From positions 1-35,504 of the forward strand of contig JAFGXQ010000218.1 in assembly GCA_016936575.1 (NCBI GenBank): a DNA stretch of 35,504 nt, read 5' to 3'. The notes beneath the pieces are model-generated. The model saw nothing but the letters and a program-made list of their open reading frames with translations, had not been told where the DNA came from and made no database searches. The DNA comes from Deltaproteobacteria bacterium. GTDB taxonomy: Bacteria > Myxococcota_A > Polyangia > JAAYKL01. Below are positions 7,732 through 16,001 of the stretch, one piece after another. The first letter of the stretch is position 1, and every line of letters starts with the position of its first letter. A program made the position numbers and the translations under genes.

Positions 7732-10161
7732 TCAGTAGGATTTGGGTAGTTCCACGCTCTGAATCCAAGCGTAGTCTTCGGGGGTGGCCGCATGCATCAT
7801 TCGGTAGATGCTGCTCAACGCGTGATACGTATAGTCAATCCGCTGCTTGTTGTGATTGAGACAATACTTCACACCGCCGTGGGCACGTCTCGGCTCGGGG
7901 TAGATGTAATCATTTTCGCCTTCGCGAATCTGCTGCTGCAAAATGAATCGTGCTGACAGCAACGCCCCGCGACGCAGTTTCTCCACCACTTCCTGATCGG
8001 CGCCCGCTTCCCTGGCCAACACATACGATGCCGATGTTCCTTCGGTATACACGAAGGTATGCATGGCGGGCAATTCATCGAGCACTTTCAGATATCCGCC
8101 CAGATAGTCCGGGAAAAACGCACGGGTATCGTCGAACTGATACGAATCGAGAATCCACAGGGACACCAGATTCGATGCCTCGAGGTATTCGGGATTCTTG
8201 TCATATCGGTACATCTCCTCCATCGACATGGCAATCCACGGCTGAAACTGTACCAAGTCCTTGCGTCGATCCTCGGCGTAGGTGCCGTCCGGCTCCCGTT
8301 GCGCCATCTCGCGTTTAAACCAGTCCAGATTGGTTTTCATCGATGCATTGAACGCGGTTTTATAGCGTTCGTCACCCGTTTCACCATACAACCGCGCCAC
8401 CGCGTACAGAATTTCTCCCGGATAAATCGAATTGCGCGTGCCGTAGTAATGGTTTTTACGCGCCACATAGTAGTGATGGAACGATCCGTCTTCTTTTTGC
8501 ATATACAGCAGGAAGTTCGCCAGCCCCTGCAGATATTTTTCCTGCTCGGCGGTCAATGTCCAACCGGCGCGTTTGTATTGAGTGTACCCCAGAATCGCAA
8601 CGGCCACGGACCCCATCTTGTTTGACCAATCCGGGCCTTTCCGGTTGTCATACATATTCTCGTCGGCTTCGAGAATGGCGATGTCGGCGCCGGGCAGCGG
8701 TTTGCCCTGCCAGCTGTCCACACTGTCGTCAACCCGGCCGCTGCTCTCCCTCGGCGGTCCGCCCCACCGAATTCGTTTTTCCATCCAGCGCAGACAGGAA
8801 TCAGCAACCGCCTTGTGTTCCGGCTTGGGAACAAACTCATTCACCATGGCCATCGAAAACGCCCCCAGGGAATGCCGCACCTGATTGTACTCCCGGTTTT
8901 CATTATTTGTTGTCGGATAATATCGATAAATCATGCGATCATCAGTGTAGTGACGCGTATTCTCCACAAACCAGCTGCCGAATCCCTCCAGAGATTTGGT
9001 CAACGCTTCCTTGCTTACATCTTTAGGCGGATACACATTCTGAATGGCCCGATACAAATCCTGCACATCTCCGCCGGCTTTCATCTCACGCCAGTGCATC
9101 GAACGGAATCGCCAGATGGGCACATCTGCGCGCAACCAGTAGTTTTTATCCTGCCCCGCTTTCTCATGCACAATGCGCTCCATGAAAGAAGCGATGGTCC
9201 GCAAATCGTTGTTCACCGAGTACCAGGCGGGCAGCTCATAGCTTCTGCCGCCGATTTCCATTTCGATACCGTGGATGCCTGGCTCGATAATGCGCCACAT
9301 AAAAATGCGGTCCCGCGGGCCGGTGAACACCCCGCGATCATAAATCACTTCCATTTCAAGGCCCACTTTGTCGGCAAACGCCGTCTCCACCGCACCATAT
9401 TTTCGGTCAAATTTCTTTCGCGTGAAATACCGCGTAATATTTTCAGCCAGCTCCACAGCCGCTTTTTCCAATGTCTGCGCATGAATAGAATGATACGACA
9501 GATGTCGATCGTGAAACGGGCGAACCGTCATCATCACGTGCCAGTCACCGGTCGTCCGAAGCAGCTTCGATAATTCCGCCGGACGGGATGCCCCGGAAAC
9601 CCCCATCTCCGCACGAACGATTTGAATCAGATCTTTTTTGTCCTGGTGAGAAAGCGGCGGTGCCCCCGCAGTCATCCGATAAATGAAATATTCCTTCGTC
9701 ATATACGTCGCCGACAAACGACCCGCCGGATTGGCCAACCCCAATCGATTGCGCACCGTATTCCTCGGAATCGGATTCCGCTCCACAATTTTCGGCGACA
9801 CCAACACCGAACGAATGTCATTCTTTTCAAGCAGCCGCACAAATGCATCCACATCGCTGCCGTCCAGAACCTTTGTCATCGCATCGAGTGCTTCCGGCAT
9901 CACCGGCTCGGTTCCCTCGGCGCTCACATTCTGCAACTCCTGACCAATGATCAGCGTTTTGCCCAGATTTTTCAACGCATCGCGATTTCCCACCACTTTC
10001 TCGGTTTTTACGGGTGCGGCCGCAGATTGTTCCTTGGGAATATCTCCACCCTTTTTTCCCTGCAGCGCGACCAGCAGCAGTGCCACCACCAATACCAATA
10101 GACCAATCATGGCAGGATTAACGCGCTTTCCCTCTTTTTCCGGTGCTTTTTGCTTACTCAT
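7732..10161 (-). CDS. Membrane-anchored protein with AMMECR1-like domain and alpha/alpha toroid
   Basis: I do not recognise this 809-residue protein as a named family. Residues 17-34 form one transmembrane anchor, so the bulk is probably periplasmic. Residues about 190-360 resemble an AMMECR1 domain in the conserved second half (VGLEMEV, then IIEPGIHGIEMEIGGRS, then an acidic-aromatic end IWRFRSMHW), but the family's RGCIG loop is absent. Residues about 385-795 are helix-rich with repeated aromatic and Gly-containing hairpins (PDWSNKMGSVAVAILGY, YPGEILYAVARLYGETGD, HTFVYTEGTSASYVL), the appearance of an (alpha/alpha)6 toroid of the epimerase, lyase or terpenoid-cyclase type. A substrate-processing role is inferred only from the fold. 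GGAG six bases before the ATG overlaps the end of the upstream Nudix gene, so the two are co-translated. The start is secure; the domain calls need a profile search. Confidence 0.8.
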   Translation of the reverse strand: MSKQKAPEKEGKRVNPAMIGLLVLVVALLLVALQGKKGGDIPKEQSAAAPVKTEKVVGNRDALKNLGKTLIIGQELQNVSAEGTEPVMPEALDAMTKVLDGSDVDAFVRLLEKNDIRSVLVSPKIVERNPIPRNTVRNRLGLANPAGRLSATYMTKEYFIYRMTAGAPPLSHQDKKDLIQIVRAEMGVSGASRPAELSKLLRTTGDWHVMMTVRPFHDRHLSYHSIHAQTLEKAAVELAENITRYFTRKKFDRKYGAVETAFADKVGLEMEVIYDRGVFTGPRDRIFMWRIIEPGIHGIEMEIGGRSYELPAWYSVNNDLRTIASFMERIVHEKAGQDKNYWLRADVPIWRFRSMHWREMKAGGDVQDLYRAIQNVYPPKDVSKEALTKSLEGFGSWFVENTRHYTDDRMIYRYYPTTNNENREYNQVRHSLGAFSMAMVNEFVPKPEHKAVADSCLRWMEKRIRWGGPPRESSGRVDDSVDSWQGKPLPGADIAILEADENMYDNRKGPDWSNKMGSVAVAILGYTQYKRAGWTLTAEQEKYLQGLANFLLYMQKEDGSFHHYYVARKNHYYGTRNSIYPGEILYAVARLYGETGDERYKTAFNASMKTNLDWFKREMAQREPDGTYAEDRRKDLVQFQPWIAMSMEEMYRYDKNPEYLEASNLVSLWILDSYQFDDTRAFFPDYLGGYLKVLDELPAMHTFVYTEGTSASYVLAREAGADQEVVEKLRRGALLSARFILQQQIREGENDYIYPEPRRAHGGVKYCLNHNKQRIDYTYHALSSIYRMMHAATPEDYAWIQSVELPKSY

Positions 10162-10164
10162 TGT

Positions 10165-10857
10165 TCACTCCATCGCGATTTTTTCGCGGTTTATATACGA
10201 TGCGATTCGACGAATGCCAAGTTCCGTTTTCATATCTTCGATGGCGCCATCTTCGCACATTGCCAGCGCGGTTTCCAGCCCCACCCATTCAATCACCGCA
10301 TTTTCTTCCACCGGTGACCCGTCTCCCAATGCCGCCTCGCGCAGCAGGGGATCTGTGACGGTGGCCACCGTGTACCACAGTCGTTCCGGAATCACACCGG
10401 GTGAAACAAACGGAGCTCCCGCAATCAGCCGAATATCCGAAACAGGAATTCGGTACCCCGTTTCCTCAAGGATTTCAATTTTTGCGCGATGCAAAATGCC
10501 GTCCTCTCCCTGGTCACTTTCCTCAAGCAGGCCGGCAGGCAGTTCCCAAATGGTATGCACAGTTTGCGTTTCCGGAATGGGAATCGGGCATCGGGAGCGT
10601 AGTAACAGCGGCGGCCGGATACTGCTGCGCAACAATACATGCGGTCGGTTGTCAATTTGCGTCAGCATAATCACGGCTACCGCGTCCAGCCATTTTCGCA
10701 GCACCGCATCATACGGATACTCCACGCTTCGGGTGCCGTCCGCGTACGTGTTCTGCAGCGTTAATCGATACAGGCTCATATATGGATTCACCGCATGTTC
10801 GCCCACTTTTTCCTGGTTACAGATGGCTACATCGGGCAACTGATGAGTATGTTTCAT
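10165..10857 (-). CDS. Nudix hydrolase, divergent Nudix box
   Basis: A 230-residue Nudix-fold protein that would hydrolyse a nucleoside diphosphate linked to another moiety, such as ADP-ribose. The Nudix box around residues 109-135 retains PAGLLEE and the metal-binding EILEETGY. It has about four extra residues between the two halves, and the usual Arg of REUxEExGU is Ile. HTIWELPAG and the following APFVSPG segments resemble ADP-ribose pyrophosphatases. AAGGA lies five bases before the ATG at 10857. The frame continues upstream across holA, but that part is opposite-strand shadow. The gene is 3 bp upstream of the toroid gene, in one operon. Activity may be altered by the changed box. Confidence 0.82.
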   Translation of the reverse strand: MKHTHQLPDVAICNQEKVGEHAVNPYMSLYRLTLQNTYADGTRSVEYPYDAVLRKWLDAVAVIMLTQIDNRPHVLLRSSIRPPLLLRSRCPIPIPETQTVHTIWELPAGLLEESDQGEDGILHRAKIEILEETGYRIPVSDIRLIAGAPFVSPGVIPERLWYTVATVTDPLLREAALGDGSPVEENAVIEWVGLETALAMCEDGAIEDMKTELGIRRIASYINREKIAME

Positions 10858-10968
10858 GGCGTTCCTTGGTAAATGCGAAAAGAAATCACTGCAACATAAA
10901 GTAGACGTCCCCGCAAGATATATAAAATCAAATTCATGTGACCGAAAAAACATGCTACATTGCGCTCC

Positions 10969-11955
10969 ATGGATATGCTGCAGCTGATAAAAACGCTCAC
11001 CCCCGACAACGTCGAACCGCTGTACTTTCTGCACGGTGAAGAAGAATTCCTCATCGACAAATTCCTGACCGAACTGAAACAGACGGTGGTGGAAGGCCCG
11101 ATGGCGGACTTCAACTATTCGCGACAGAAAGCGCGCGAAACGTCTGGCGCCCAGGTGGTGGCGGATGCCAAATCGCTGCCGATGATGGCGAAACGGCGCC
11201 TGATGATCATTGAAGATGCCGACAAGTTCAAAGCCGCAGACACCACCGCACTCGCCGATTACATTGAAAACCCCGCACCGGAAACCTGCATGGTGTTGAT
11301 TGCAAAAAAATTTGATTTGCGCAAAGGACTCTTCAGCAAAGCCAACCGCAAAAAACTGGTCCACAAATCCGAACCCCTGAAAGAACGCGATATTCCCGCG
11401 TTTATCAAACAGCGGGTAAAAGAAAAGCGCATTAAAATATCGGCGGATGCCATTGATGCGATTGCCGCAGCCATCGGTTCCGATTGCGCCGCCCTAGACG
11501 ACGCGGTGGAACGGCTGGCCCTGTACAAAGCCGGCAGCGAAATAACACTGGAAGACGTGGAAGCGAATATTTCATCGATTCGCCAGCATTCCGTATTCGA
11601 ACTGGTGGATGCCCTGGGTGAGCGCAATCCGCGGCGGGTGCTTTCCCTGTTGTTTGAACTGCTCAAAGAGCGGGAAGAACCGCTGATGCTCAACAGCCTG
11701 CTCGCCCGTCACATGCGTCAACTGCTCAAAGCGCGCATCTGCGCCTACCAGCGAATGGATCAGGGAGCGGTCGCCGCCACACTGGGAGTGCCGCCGTTTG
11801 TGGTGAAAAAACTGATGTCGCAGAGTCGGCAGTTTTCCAGCACCCAACTGGAAAGTGCCATTGCCCGTCTGGCCATGGTCGATATTCAGCTCAAATCCAG
11901 TCGCAGGCCCGGAGGCCGTGTTCTGGAAGGGGCGCTCATGGATTTATGCTTGTAG
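10969..11955 (+). CDS. holA: DNA polymerase III delta subunit
   Basis: The delta subunit is the wrench of the clamp loader that opens the beta sliding clamp. The 328-residue product matches the family in length and in characteristic segments: PLYFLHGEEEFLID near the N-terminus (in place of a Walker A), LPMMAKRRLMII in the AAA+-like fold, and a helical C-terminal collar with QHSVFELVDALGERN and EEPLMLNSLLARHMRQLL. The ATG at 10969 lacks a clear Shine-Dalgarno site, and a second ATG lies two codons on. It diverges from the Nudix gene and is convergent with rpsT, a pairing often seen in bacteria. Confidence 0.95.
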   Translation: MDMLQLIKTLTPDNVEPLYFLHGEEEFLIDKFLTELKQTVVEGPMADFNYSRQKARETSGAQVVADAKSLPMMAKRRLMIIEDADKFKAADTTALADYIENPAPETCMVLIAKKFDLRKGLFSKANRKKLVHKSEPLKERDIPAFIKQRVKEKRIKISADAIDAIAAAIGSDCAALDDAVERLALYKAGSEITLEDVEANISSIRQHSVFELVDALGERNPRRVLSLLFELLKEREEPLMLNSLLARHMRQLLKARICAYQRMDQGAVAATLGVPPFVVKKLMSQSRQFSSTQLESAIARLAMVDIQLKSSRRPGGRVLEGALMDLCL

Positions 11956-12031
11956 TCATTTTACCAATGACAACACACAGCAATCCGCTGCAATCCAACT
12001 ATCTGTATGGAATGTTCGTAAGAATCGACTT

Positions 12032-12047
12032 GAAAGCAAACGCTTTC
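12032..12047. other. Hairpin between holA and rpsT ends
   Basis: GAAAGC-AAAC-GCTTTC forms a perfect 6-bp stem just beyond the rpsT stop, between the convergent genes. No T-run follows on either strand, so an intrinsic terminator is only weakly supported. An RNA 3'-end stabiliser is possible. Confidence 0.3.
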
Positions 12048-12057
12048 TGCGGCGTGT

Positions 12058-12321
12058 TCAGCGCAGTTTATTAACGGCGAGTGTGAGTCTGGAGATCGTG
12101 CGAGAAGCGGTTTTCTTCTTCATCACGTTTTTCGTGACCGACTTGTCCAGGTTTTTCACTGCCACTTTCAGCGCTTCTTCTGCCGGAGCCAAATCACCGG
12201 CGTCAATGGCGGCACGCAGTTGGATAATGGACTTGCGTGTCCAGGATTTAAGTGAACCATTGCGCGCTTTTCTTTTTGCGCTCTGACGAATTCTTTTTTT
12301 ACTCTGTAAATGATTAGCCAA
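12058..12321 (-). CDS. rpsT: Ribosomal protein S20, UUG start
   Basis: S20 is a primary 16S rRNA-binding protein of the small subunit. The 87-residue, strongly basic helical protein has the standard N-terminus MANHLQSKKRIRQSAKRKARN and the family's conserved LAPAEEALK and ASRTISRL helices. The initiation codon is TTG, fixed by GGAGG five bases upstream and by the conserved N-terminus. The E. coli rpsT gene also starts with UUG, where weak initiation is tied to autogenous control, so the same logic may hold here. It is monocistronic, behind a TTGACA-type promoter. Confidence 0.97.
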   Translation of the reverse strand: MANHLQSKKRIRQSAKRKARNGSLKSWTRKSIIQLRAAIDAGDLAPAEEALKVAVKNLDKSVTKNVMKKKTASRTISRLTLAVNKLR

Positions 12322-12350
12322 TTTGTCCTCCGTTACAAACGTAGTGTGGT

Positions 12351-12379
12351 CGTTTACGTATTCTGCGCAATGATGTCAA
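12351..12379 (-). promoter_or_regulatory. Predicted rpsT promoter
   Basis: On the minus strand a perfect TTGACA (12379-12374) is followed after 17 bases by TAAACG (12356-12351), 29 bp before the rpsT start. The -35 is consensus and the -10 is poor, but the same TTGACA-N17-TAAA layout occurs in front of tig, which strengthens both. Confidence 0.5.
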
Positions 12380-12471
12380 GGGAATATCATCAAAAAAAGT
12401 GTGTTTTCACCGCCGCCTCCGAAAAAGCCTGACGCCGTTATCATTGCAACACACCCATTATATTCCGGAAC

Positions 12472-12487
12472 CTGAACTTTTGTTCAG
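12472..12487. other. Perfect inverted repeat between rpsT and the secreted-protein gene
   Basis: CTGAAC-TTTT-GTTCAG is a 6-bp perfect stem in the 208-bp gap downstream of the minus-strand secreted-protein gene. No U-run follows in the minus direction, so termination is uncertain. Nothing else was seen in this gap apart from the rpsT promoter. Confidence 0.3.
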
Positions 12488-12529
12488 CCATTTCTTCCTG
12501 CAAATTCTCTTTTGTTCTAATTTGAAAAA

Positions 12530-13141
12530 TTATTTGGCGACCAATGTATATTCTTTTGTGAACGTCTTGGTGTTGGCGGCATCGCACTTGAACGTGGCTT
12601 TCAGCTTATCGATCTTCACGATTTTCTTTTCTTCGTGACCTTCTCCGATAAGCAACTTCAATTCATCGCTCTGCGCATTGGAAAGTCTTCCCTCCGGACC
12701 GACCTTTTTCTCTGCAGTGATCTGAATGACATTCTTTCCTTTTTTCAGCCAGCCGGTGATCTCCTCAATTACCGAAGACTCCTGCGCACCGATTACCAAT
12801 CGCTTCGTTCCATTGATCACCACGGTGAGTTTGTATTGAACCCGCTTGGACGGCCCTTGGGTGGCCAGAAAATACTGTTTGGTCAACCCCGCCGCATTGC
12901 TGTCGCCTTTTACTGCCGGTTCCGCAGCGTCACCCCCGGTTTCCAGCACTTTCACTTCATACTGCGGCGCATCAATATGGATATTGCCGCTGGCATCCAC
13001 CTCGACTTTTTTCACTTTGGTGAACGTTTTGTTTTTTACATCGGTAATGTCCACACCGTTTAAAAACACTTTGGCCGCGAATGCCGCCGGTGCAATTAAC
13101 AGTATTGAAATAATGGTGATCAGAATGATCCGCTTTTGCAT
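12530..13141 (-). CDS. Secreted hypothetical protein
   Basis: A 203-residue protein I cannot assign to a family. Residues 1-22 are a clear signal peptide (APAAFA-A), so it is exported. The mature protein begins KVFLNGVDITDVKN and appears beta-rich, with alternating polar and hydrophobic strands and no cysteine cluster. A segment near residues 130-145 (WLKKGKNVIQITAEKK) suggests an immunoglobulin-like or carbohydrate-module-like beta sandwich, which is only an impression. GAAGGAG lies nine bases before the ATG. It is single, downstream of a Crp/Fnr-type regulator gene on the same strand with a 96-bp gap that contains a palindrome. Confidence 0.8.
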   Translation of the reverse strand: MQKRIILITIISILLIAPAAFAAKVFLNGVDITDVKNKTFTKVKKVEVDASGNIHIDAPQYEVKVLETGGDAAEPAVKGDSNAAGLTKQYFLATQGPSKRVQYKLTVVINGTKRLVIGAQESSVIEEITGWLKKGKNVIQITAEKKVGPEGRLSNAQSDELKLLIGEGHEEKKIVKIDKLKATFKCDAANTKTFTKEYTLVAK

Positions 13142-13178
13142 GCCCTTTCACTCCTTCAAAGAAATCTCACTACCTCTG

Positions 13179-13192
13179 GTCTTTAAAAAGAC
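13179..13192. promoter_or_regulatory. Palindrome upstream of the secreted-protein gene
   Basis: GTCTTT-AA-AAAGAC is a perfect 14-bp palindrome 38 bp upstream of the secreted-protein start, in the gap after the Crp/Fnr-like gene. It could be a regulator site or a transcript 3'-end hairpin. It is not a typical TGTGA-N6-TCACA Crp site. Confidence 0.3.
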
Positions 13193-13237
13193 GAATCAGC
13201 CCATCCTTTATTCATTCTATTTTGCCCCTAATCGCCG

Positions 13238-13897
13238 TTATTTTTTCTTCAGCTCTTCTTTCATACCCATGAGCTGATACAATTTCCGAAGCGCCTCCAC
13301 ATCAAACAGTTCTAATTTTTCATCAATAATATCGAGGTATTTGTGTTCCTTCAGCTGCAAAATTCCCCGTTTTACGGAATCCACATCGAGGCCGATTTTC
13401 GATGACAGCTCAATCGGCGTGATGGCCAATGTGACCCGCGATTCACCGGGTGCATCGTGCTGAGCCAATCGAATCAGTGTATTGACTATTTTACTCTGAC
13501 TGTCGCGCAGCATCATATTCTCGATTCGGTCTTCCGCCGATTGCAGCCGTCGTACCAACTGGCCGATGAGCTTCAATCCGATTTCCGGCTGAGAGCGCAG
13601 CAACGCGCGAAAATCATCGACGTGAAACGCCAATACGCGACAGCCGCCCAGCGCCACCGCGGACGCCGGTTGCAGCTGACTCTCAAGCATGGCGTGCTCC
13701 CCGAACATATCCCCTTTTTTCAGCACCACAATATCGCGCTCAATGTGACGGACCCGCTTGATGAGACGGACCCGACCTTCCAATATCATGAAGACTTCCT
13801 GGCAGGGATCCTCCTCCTGAAATATCAGTTCTCCCCCCTCGTAGCTGCGACCGAACTTCTCGAACAGTTTTTCCGCGTTTTTCGATTCAATATCCAT
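13238..13897 (-). CDS. Crp/Fnr-family transcription regulator
   Basis: A 219-residue regulator. Residues about 5-125 form a cyclic-nucleotide-binding jelly roll, with GELIFQEEDPCQEVFMILEG and the phosphate-binding-cassette-like GDMFGEHAMLE. A long dimerisation helix (about 125-150) follows, and then a winged helix (about 155-205) whose recognition helix lies near IELSSKIGLDVDSVKRGILQL. There are no four N-terminal cysteines, so it is not an FNR oxygen sensor. The cassette lacks the R-S/T pair of E. coli Crp, so the ligand is unknown. It diverges from the DUF4491 pair, and the secreted-protein gene lies downstream. Targets cannot be read from the sequence. Confidence 0.9.
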   Translation of the reverse strand: MDIESKNAEKLFEKFGRSYEGGELIFQEEDPCQEVFMILEGRVRLIKRVRHIERDIVVLKKGDMFGEHAMLESQLQPASAVALGGCRVLAFHVDDFRALLRSQPEIGLKLIGQLVRRLQSAEDRIENMMLRDSQSKIVNTLIRLAQHDAPGESRVTLAITPIELSSKIGLDVDSVKRGILQLKEHKYLDIIDEKLELFDVEALRKLYQLMGMKEELKKK

Positions 13898-14019
13898 AGA
13901 TTGACTATCTTAGGCGGCCCACCGCTGTTTGGCCACCGAAAAAACGGTACAATCCACGAAATACATGAAAAAATTTGGTCTTCGCAAACCCCACAAAGCG
14001 TCGTATGCTGCGTTCCATC

Positions 14020-14313
14020 ATGAATCTGACCGGATTATTTATCGCTATCGTCACTTTCTTCGCCATCGGACTCGGTTTTCTGTGGGTCATTAAATTGGAA
14101 TATTTTGTCGGCGCTCACGTGGCCAAACGAGTGGCTGTTATCGGCATCGTGCTTACGGCCGCATCAGTCATCATTCCCAGCTTTTGGGGGTCGGCGATTA
14201 TCGGTGTTATCGGCGGAACGATCATCTGGGGCGCCACCGAACTCCCCGACCAGCAAAAACGCGTCGCCGCCGGTCAGTTTCCAAAAAATCCGAAAAAAGG
14301 CGGTGTCCAATGA
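14020..14313 (+). CDS. DUF4491-family small membrane protein (first copy)
   Basis: A 97-residue protein with three hydrophobic segments. It resembles DUF4491 proteins through its opening MNLTGLFIAI, the central VIKLEYFVGAHVAKR, and the closing ELPDQQKRVAAGQFPKNPKK. Function of the family is unknown. I chose the ATG at 14020 because family members start MNxTGL; earlier in-frame ATGs at 14005 and 13975 would add 5 or 15 residues, and none has a strong ribosome site. Its TGA overlaps the ATG of the next gene by 4 bp (ATGA), so the two are translationally coupled. Confidence 0.75.
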   Translation: MNLTGLFIAIVTFFAIGLGFLWVIKLEYFVGAHVAKRVAVIGIVLTAASVIIPSFWGSAIIGVIGGTIIWGATELPDQQKRVAAGQFPKNPKKGGVQ

Positions 14314-14621
14314 CCCTTGAATGGGCAGGTCTCGTCTTCGCCGCTGCCACGGTCGTTACCATCGCGTCCGGCCACCATCTGGTGCGCAAAGTGAATTATC
14401 ACTTCGGAACATGGCCCGCCATTCCGCTCTTTGTTATCGGCGCGGCCGTTTTCGCAGCATCTTTTCTGGTTTCGTCCGATATTGTCAGTGGACTGCTCGG
14501 CATTGTCGGTCTCACCACCCTTGTCGACGGCGTCGAAGTCATCAAACAGGAAAAACGCATCGCCCGCGGCCACGCCCCGATGAATCCGAATCGCCCGGTG
14601 AAATCCGTCTCCGCAGACTGA
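14310..14621 (+). CDS. DUF4491-like small membrane protein (second copy)
   Basis: A 103-residue membrane protein that is a diverged paralogue of the preceding gene. It shares the N-terminal hydrophobic segment, a central HHLVRKVNYHFGTWPAIPLF that parallels the first protein's VIKLEYFVGAHVAKRVAV, two further hydrophobic segments, and a C-terminal VIKQEKRIARGHAPMNPNR that parallels its QQKRVAAGQFPKNPKK. The 4-bp ATGA overlap suggests stoichiometric production, and a heteromeric complex is a reasonable inference. No catalytic motif is visible. Confidence 0.72.
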   Translation: MTLEWAGLVFAAATVVTIASGHHLVRKVNYHFGTWPAIPLFVIGAAVFAASFLVSSDIVSGLLGIVGLTTLVDGVEVIKQEKRIARGHAPMNPNRPVKSVSAD

Positions 14622-14757
14622 TTGTGGTCCCTCCCGCGAACCGCCTACCATATCGGCTGACGCATAAACTTCATTTTTCACTTAATTGACCGATAACTTT
14701 TGACGTTAGAAAGAATACGCCCTGCGTAACGACCATACGGCATGGAGGTGGAATGCG

Positions 14758-15918
14758 ATGAGCAGCAGTTTCGTTTTTATTGGTGATCCGGGCACAGATG
14801 CGAAAGACAAATTGTCAATTCTGGAATCTCTTGATGTGGCCGCCCGACGCGTACCTGATCCCTCAGATGTTGACGCCATTGAAGCCATGGCGCCCCAGGG
14901 AATCGTAATCAGCGAGGACTTTCCGGATTTGGGGCCGTACATTGTCTCTTTAAGGGAACGTCGCGCGCTTTCGCGGGTGCCCATCGTCGGCCGTGTGTCC
15001 ACGGTGGGTTCAGGCAGTGTGGAACACGCGTTTCGCAGCGGCTGTGATGATATTATCGTGGACGGACGAATCAACCAGTTTCGCGCCATGGCGTCCAGCG
15101 TTACCCAAAATGAAGACTTGCACTCCATGCGCGCCCCCGCAGGGCTGGTGGTGCTGGCGCACCAGGATCGCTACACCCGCATGCGCATCGGTCAGGTGCT
15201 TCGAAAAAACGGTTTTGATATGCACTTCGCCGGCACCTCGGAAGAGCTGGTGAATGTGATTGAAGAGAAAAAACCGCGCGCAGTCATTACGGCGTACGAT
15301 CTTCCGCCGCGCTCTCCCATCAGTTATATGGAAAGCATGGAACACCAGGTTCCGTGGATAGTGCTGACCGCTGCGGAGCAAATGGCGATACTGGAAAATG
15401 CGGTAGGGGGTCGCGAAGACGTAAAATTTCTGGAACACTCCTCTGATGCCGAATCGCTGACTTTCGTTCTCAACGATTTTCTCGCTCCCAAACAGAAGAG
15501 TGAACGTCGCACCCCCCGAATTCTGTATGGAACCACTGTTTCCTTCCGGCCGGAAGCATCCGATGGAAACGAAGAATTCTATGGGTTTTCCTACAATGTC
15601 AATATCGGAGGTCTGTTCGTGCGCACACTGACGCCGCCGCCGATGCAGTCCCTTCTGCTGGTTACGTTTCAGCCTCCTATGGGGCTCGGTAAAGTGGCGT
15701 TGACCGCGCAGGTGGTCTGGCGCAAAACGATGGGAACGGACAGCGGCCCGGCAACGCCCGAAGGAATGGGTGTTCAGTTTGTGGACTCCATGCCTGCCGA
15801 TACCGCCGGATTCGAAGCCGGATACAATTGTTTGCGGGAACAGCATGACCGCCGCAAAACATCGTATACTTCTGTAGTCCCTGCTCAAACGTTCACGCCA
15901 ACCAACGTTACCTCTTGA
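14758..15918 (+). CDS. PilZ-domain protein with receiver-like domains
   Basis: A 386-residue cytoplasmic protein. Residues about 1-115 and 127-245 each look like response-regulator-type alpha/beta domains. The second has a possible Asp181 at the end of a strand (VITAYDLPP), a Thr204 and Lys223 in the usual switch positions, but its spacing is off, so phosphorylation is doubtful. Residues about 248-355 are a PilZ domain with RRTPR (250-254) and NVNIGG (280-285), the two halves of the c-di-GMP-binding signature (RxxxR and D/NxSxxG, with Ser replaced by Asn). GGAGG lies nine bases before the ATG. It precedes the tig cluster but is separated by a promoter-containing gap, so it is probably its own unit. 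Confidence 0.85.
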   Translation: MSSSFVFIGDPGTDAKDKLSILESLDVAARRVPDPSDVDAIEAMAPQGIVISEDFPDLGPYIVSLRERRALSRVPIVGRVSTVGSGSVEHAFRSGCDDIIVDGRINQFRAMASSVTQNEDLHSMRAPAGLVVLAHQDRYTRMRIGQVLRKNGFDMHFAGTSEELVNVIEEKKPRAVITAYDLPPRSPISYMESMEHQVPWIVLTAAEQMAILENAVGGREDVKFLEHSSDAESLTFVLNDFLAPKQKSERRTPRILYGTTVSFRPEASDGNEEFYGFSYNVNIGGLFVRTLTPPPMQSLLLVTFQPPMGLGKVALTAQVVWRKTMGTDSGPATPEGMGVQFVDSMPADTAGFEAGYNCLREQHDRRKTSYTSVVPAQTFTPTNVTS

Positions 15919-16001
15919 AATTGCTGTAAAAGCAGCGCTACCTGAGTCTTGAATGCCTTTTAATTGAGTTTTTAACAAAACAATAATAAATACTTGTCCG
16001 C

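Noticed and set aside
10858..11364. Upstream extension of the Nudix frame across holA
   Set aside because: The frame stays open but reads antisense to a well-conserved holA. The Nudix start at 10857 has a good ribosome site.
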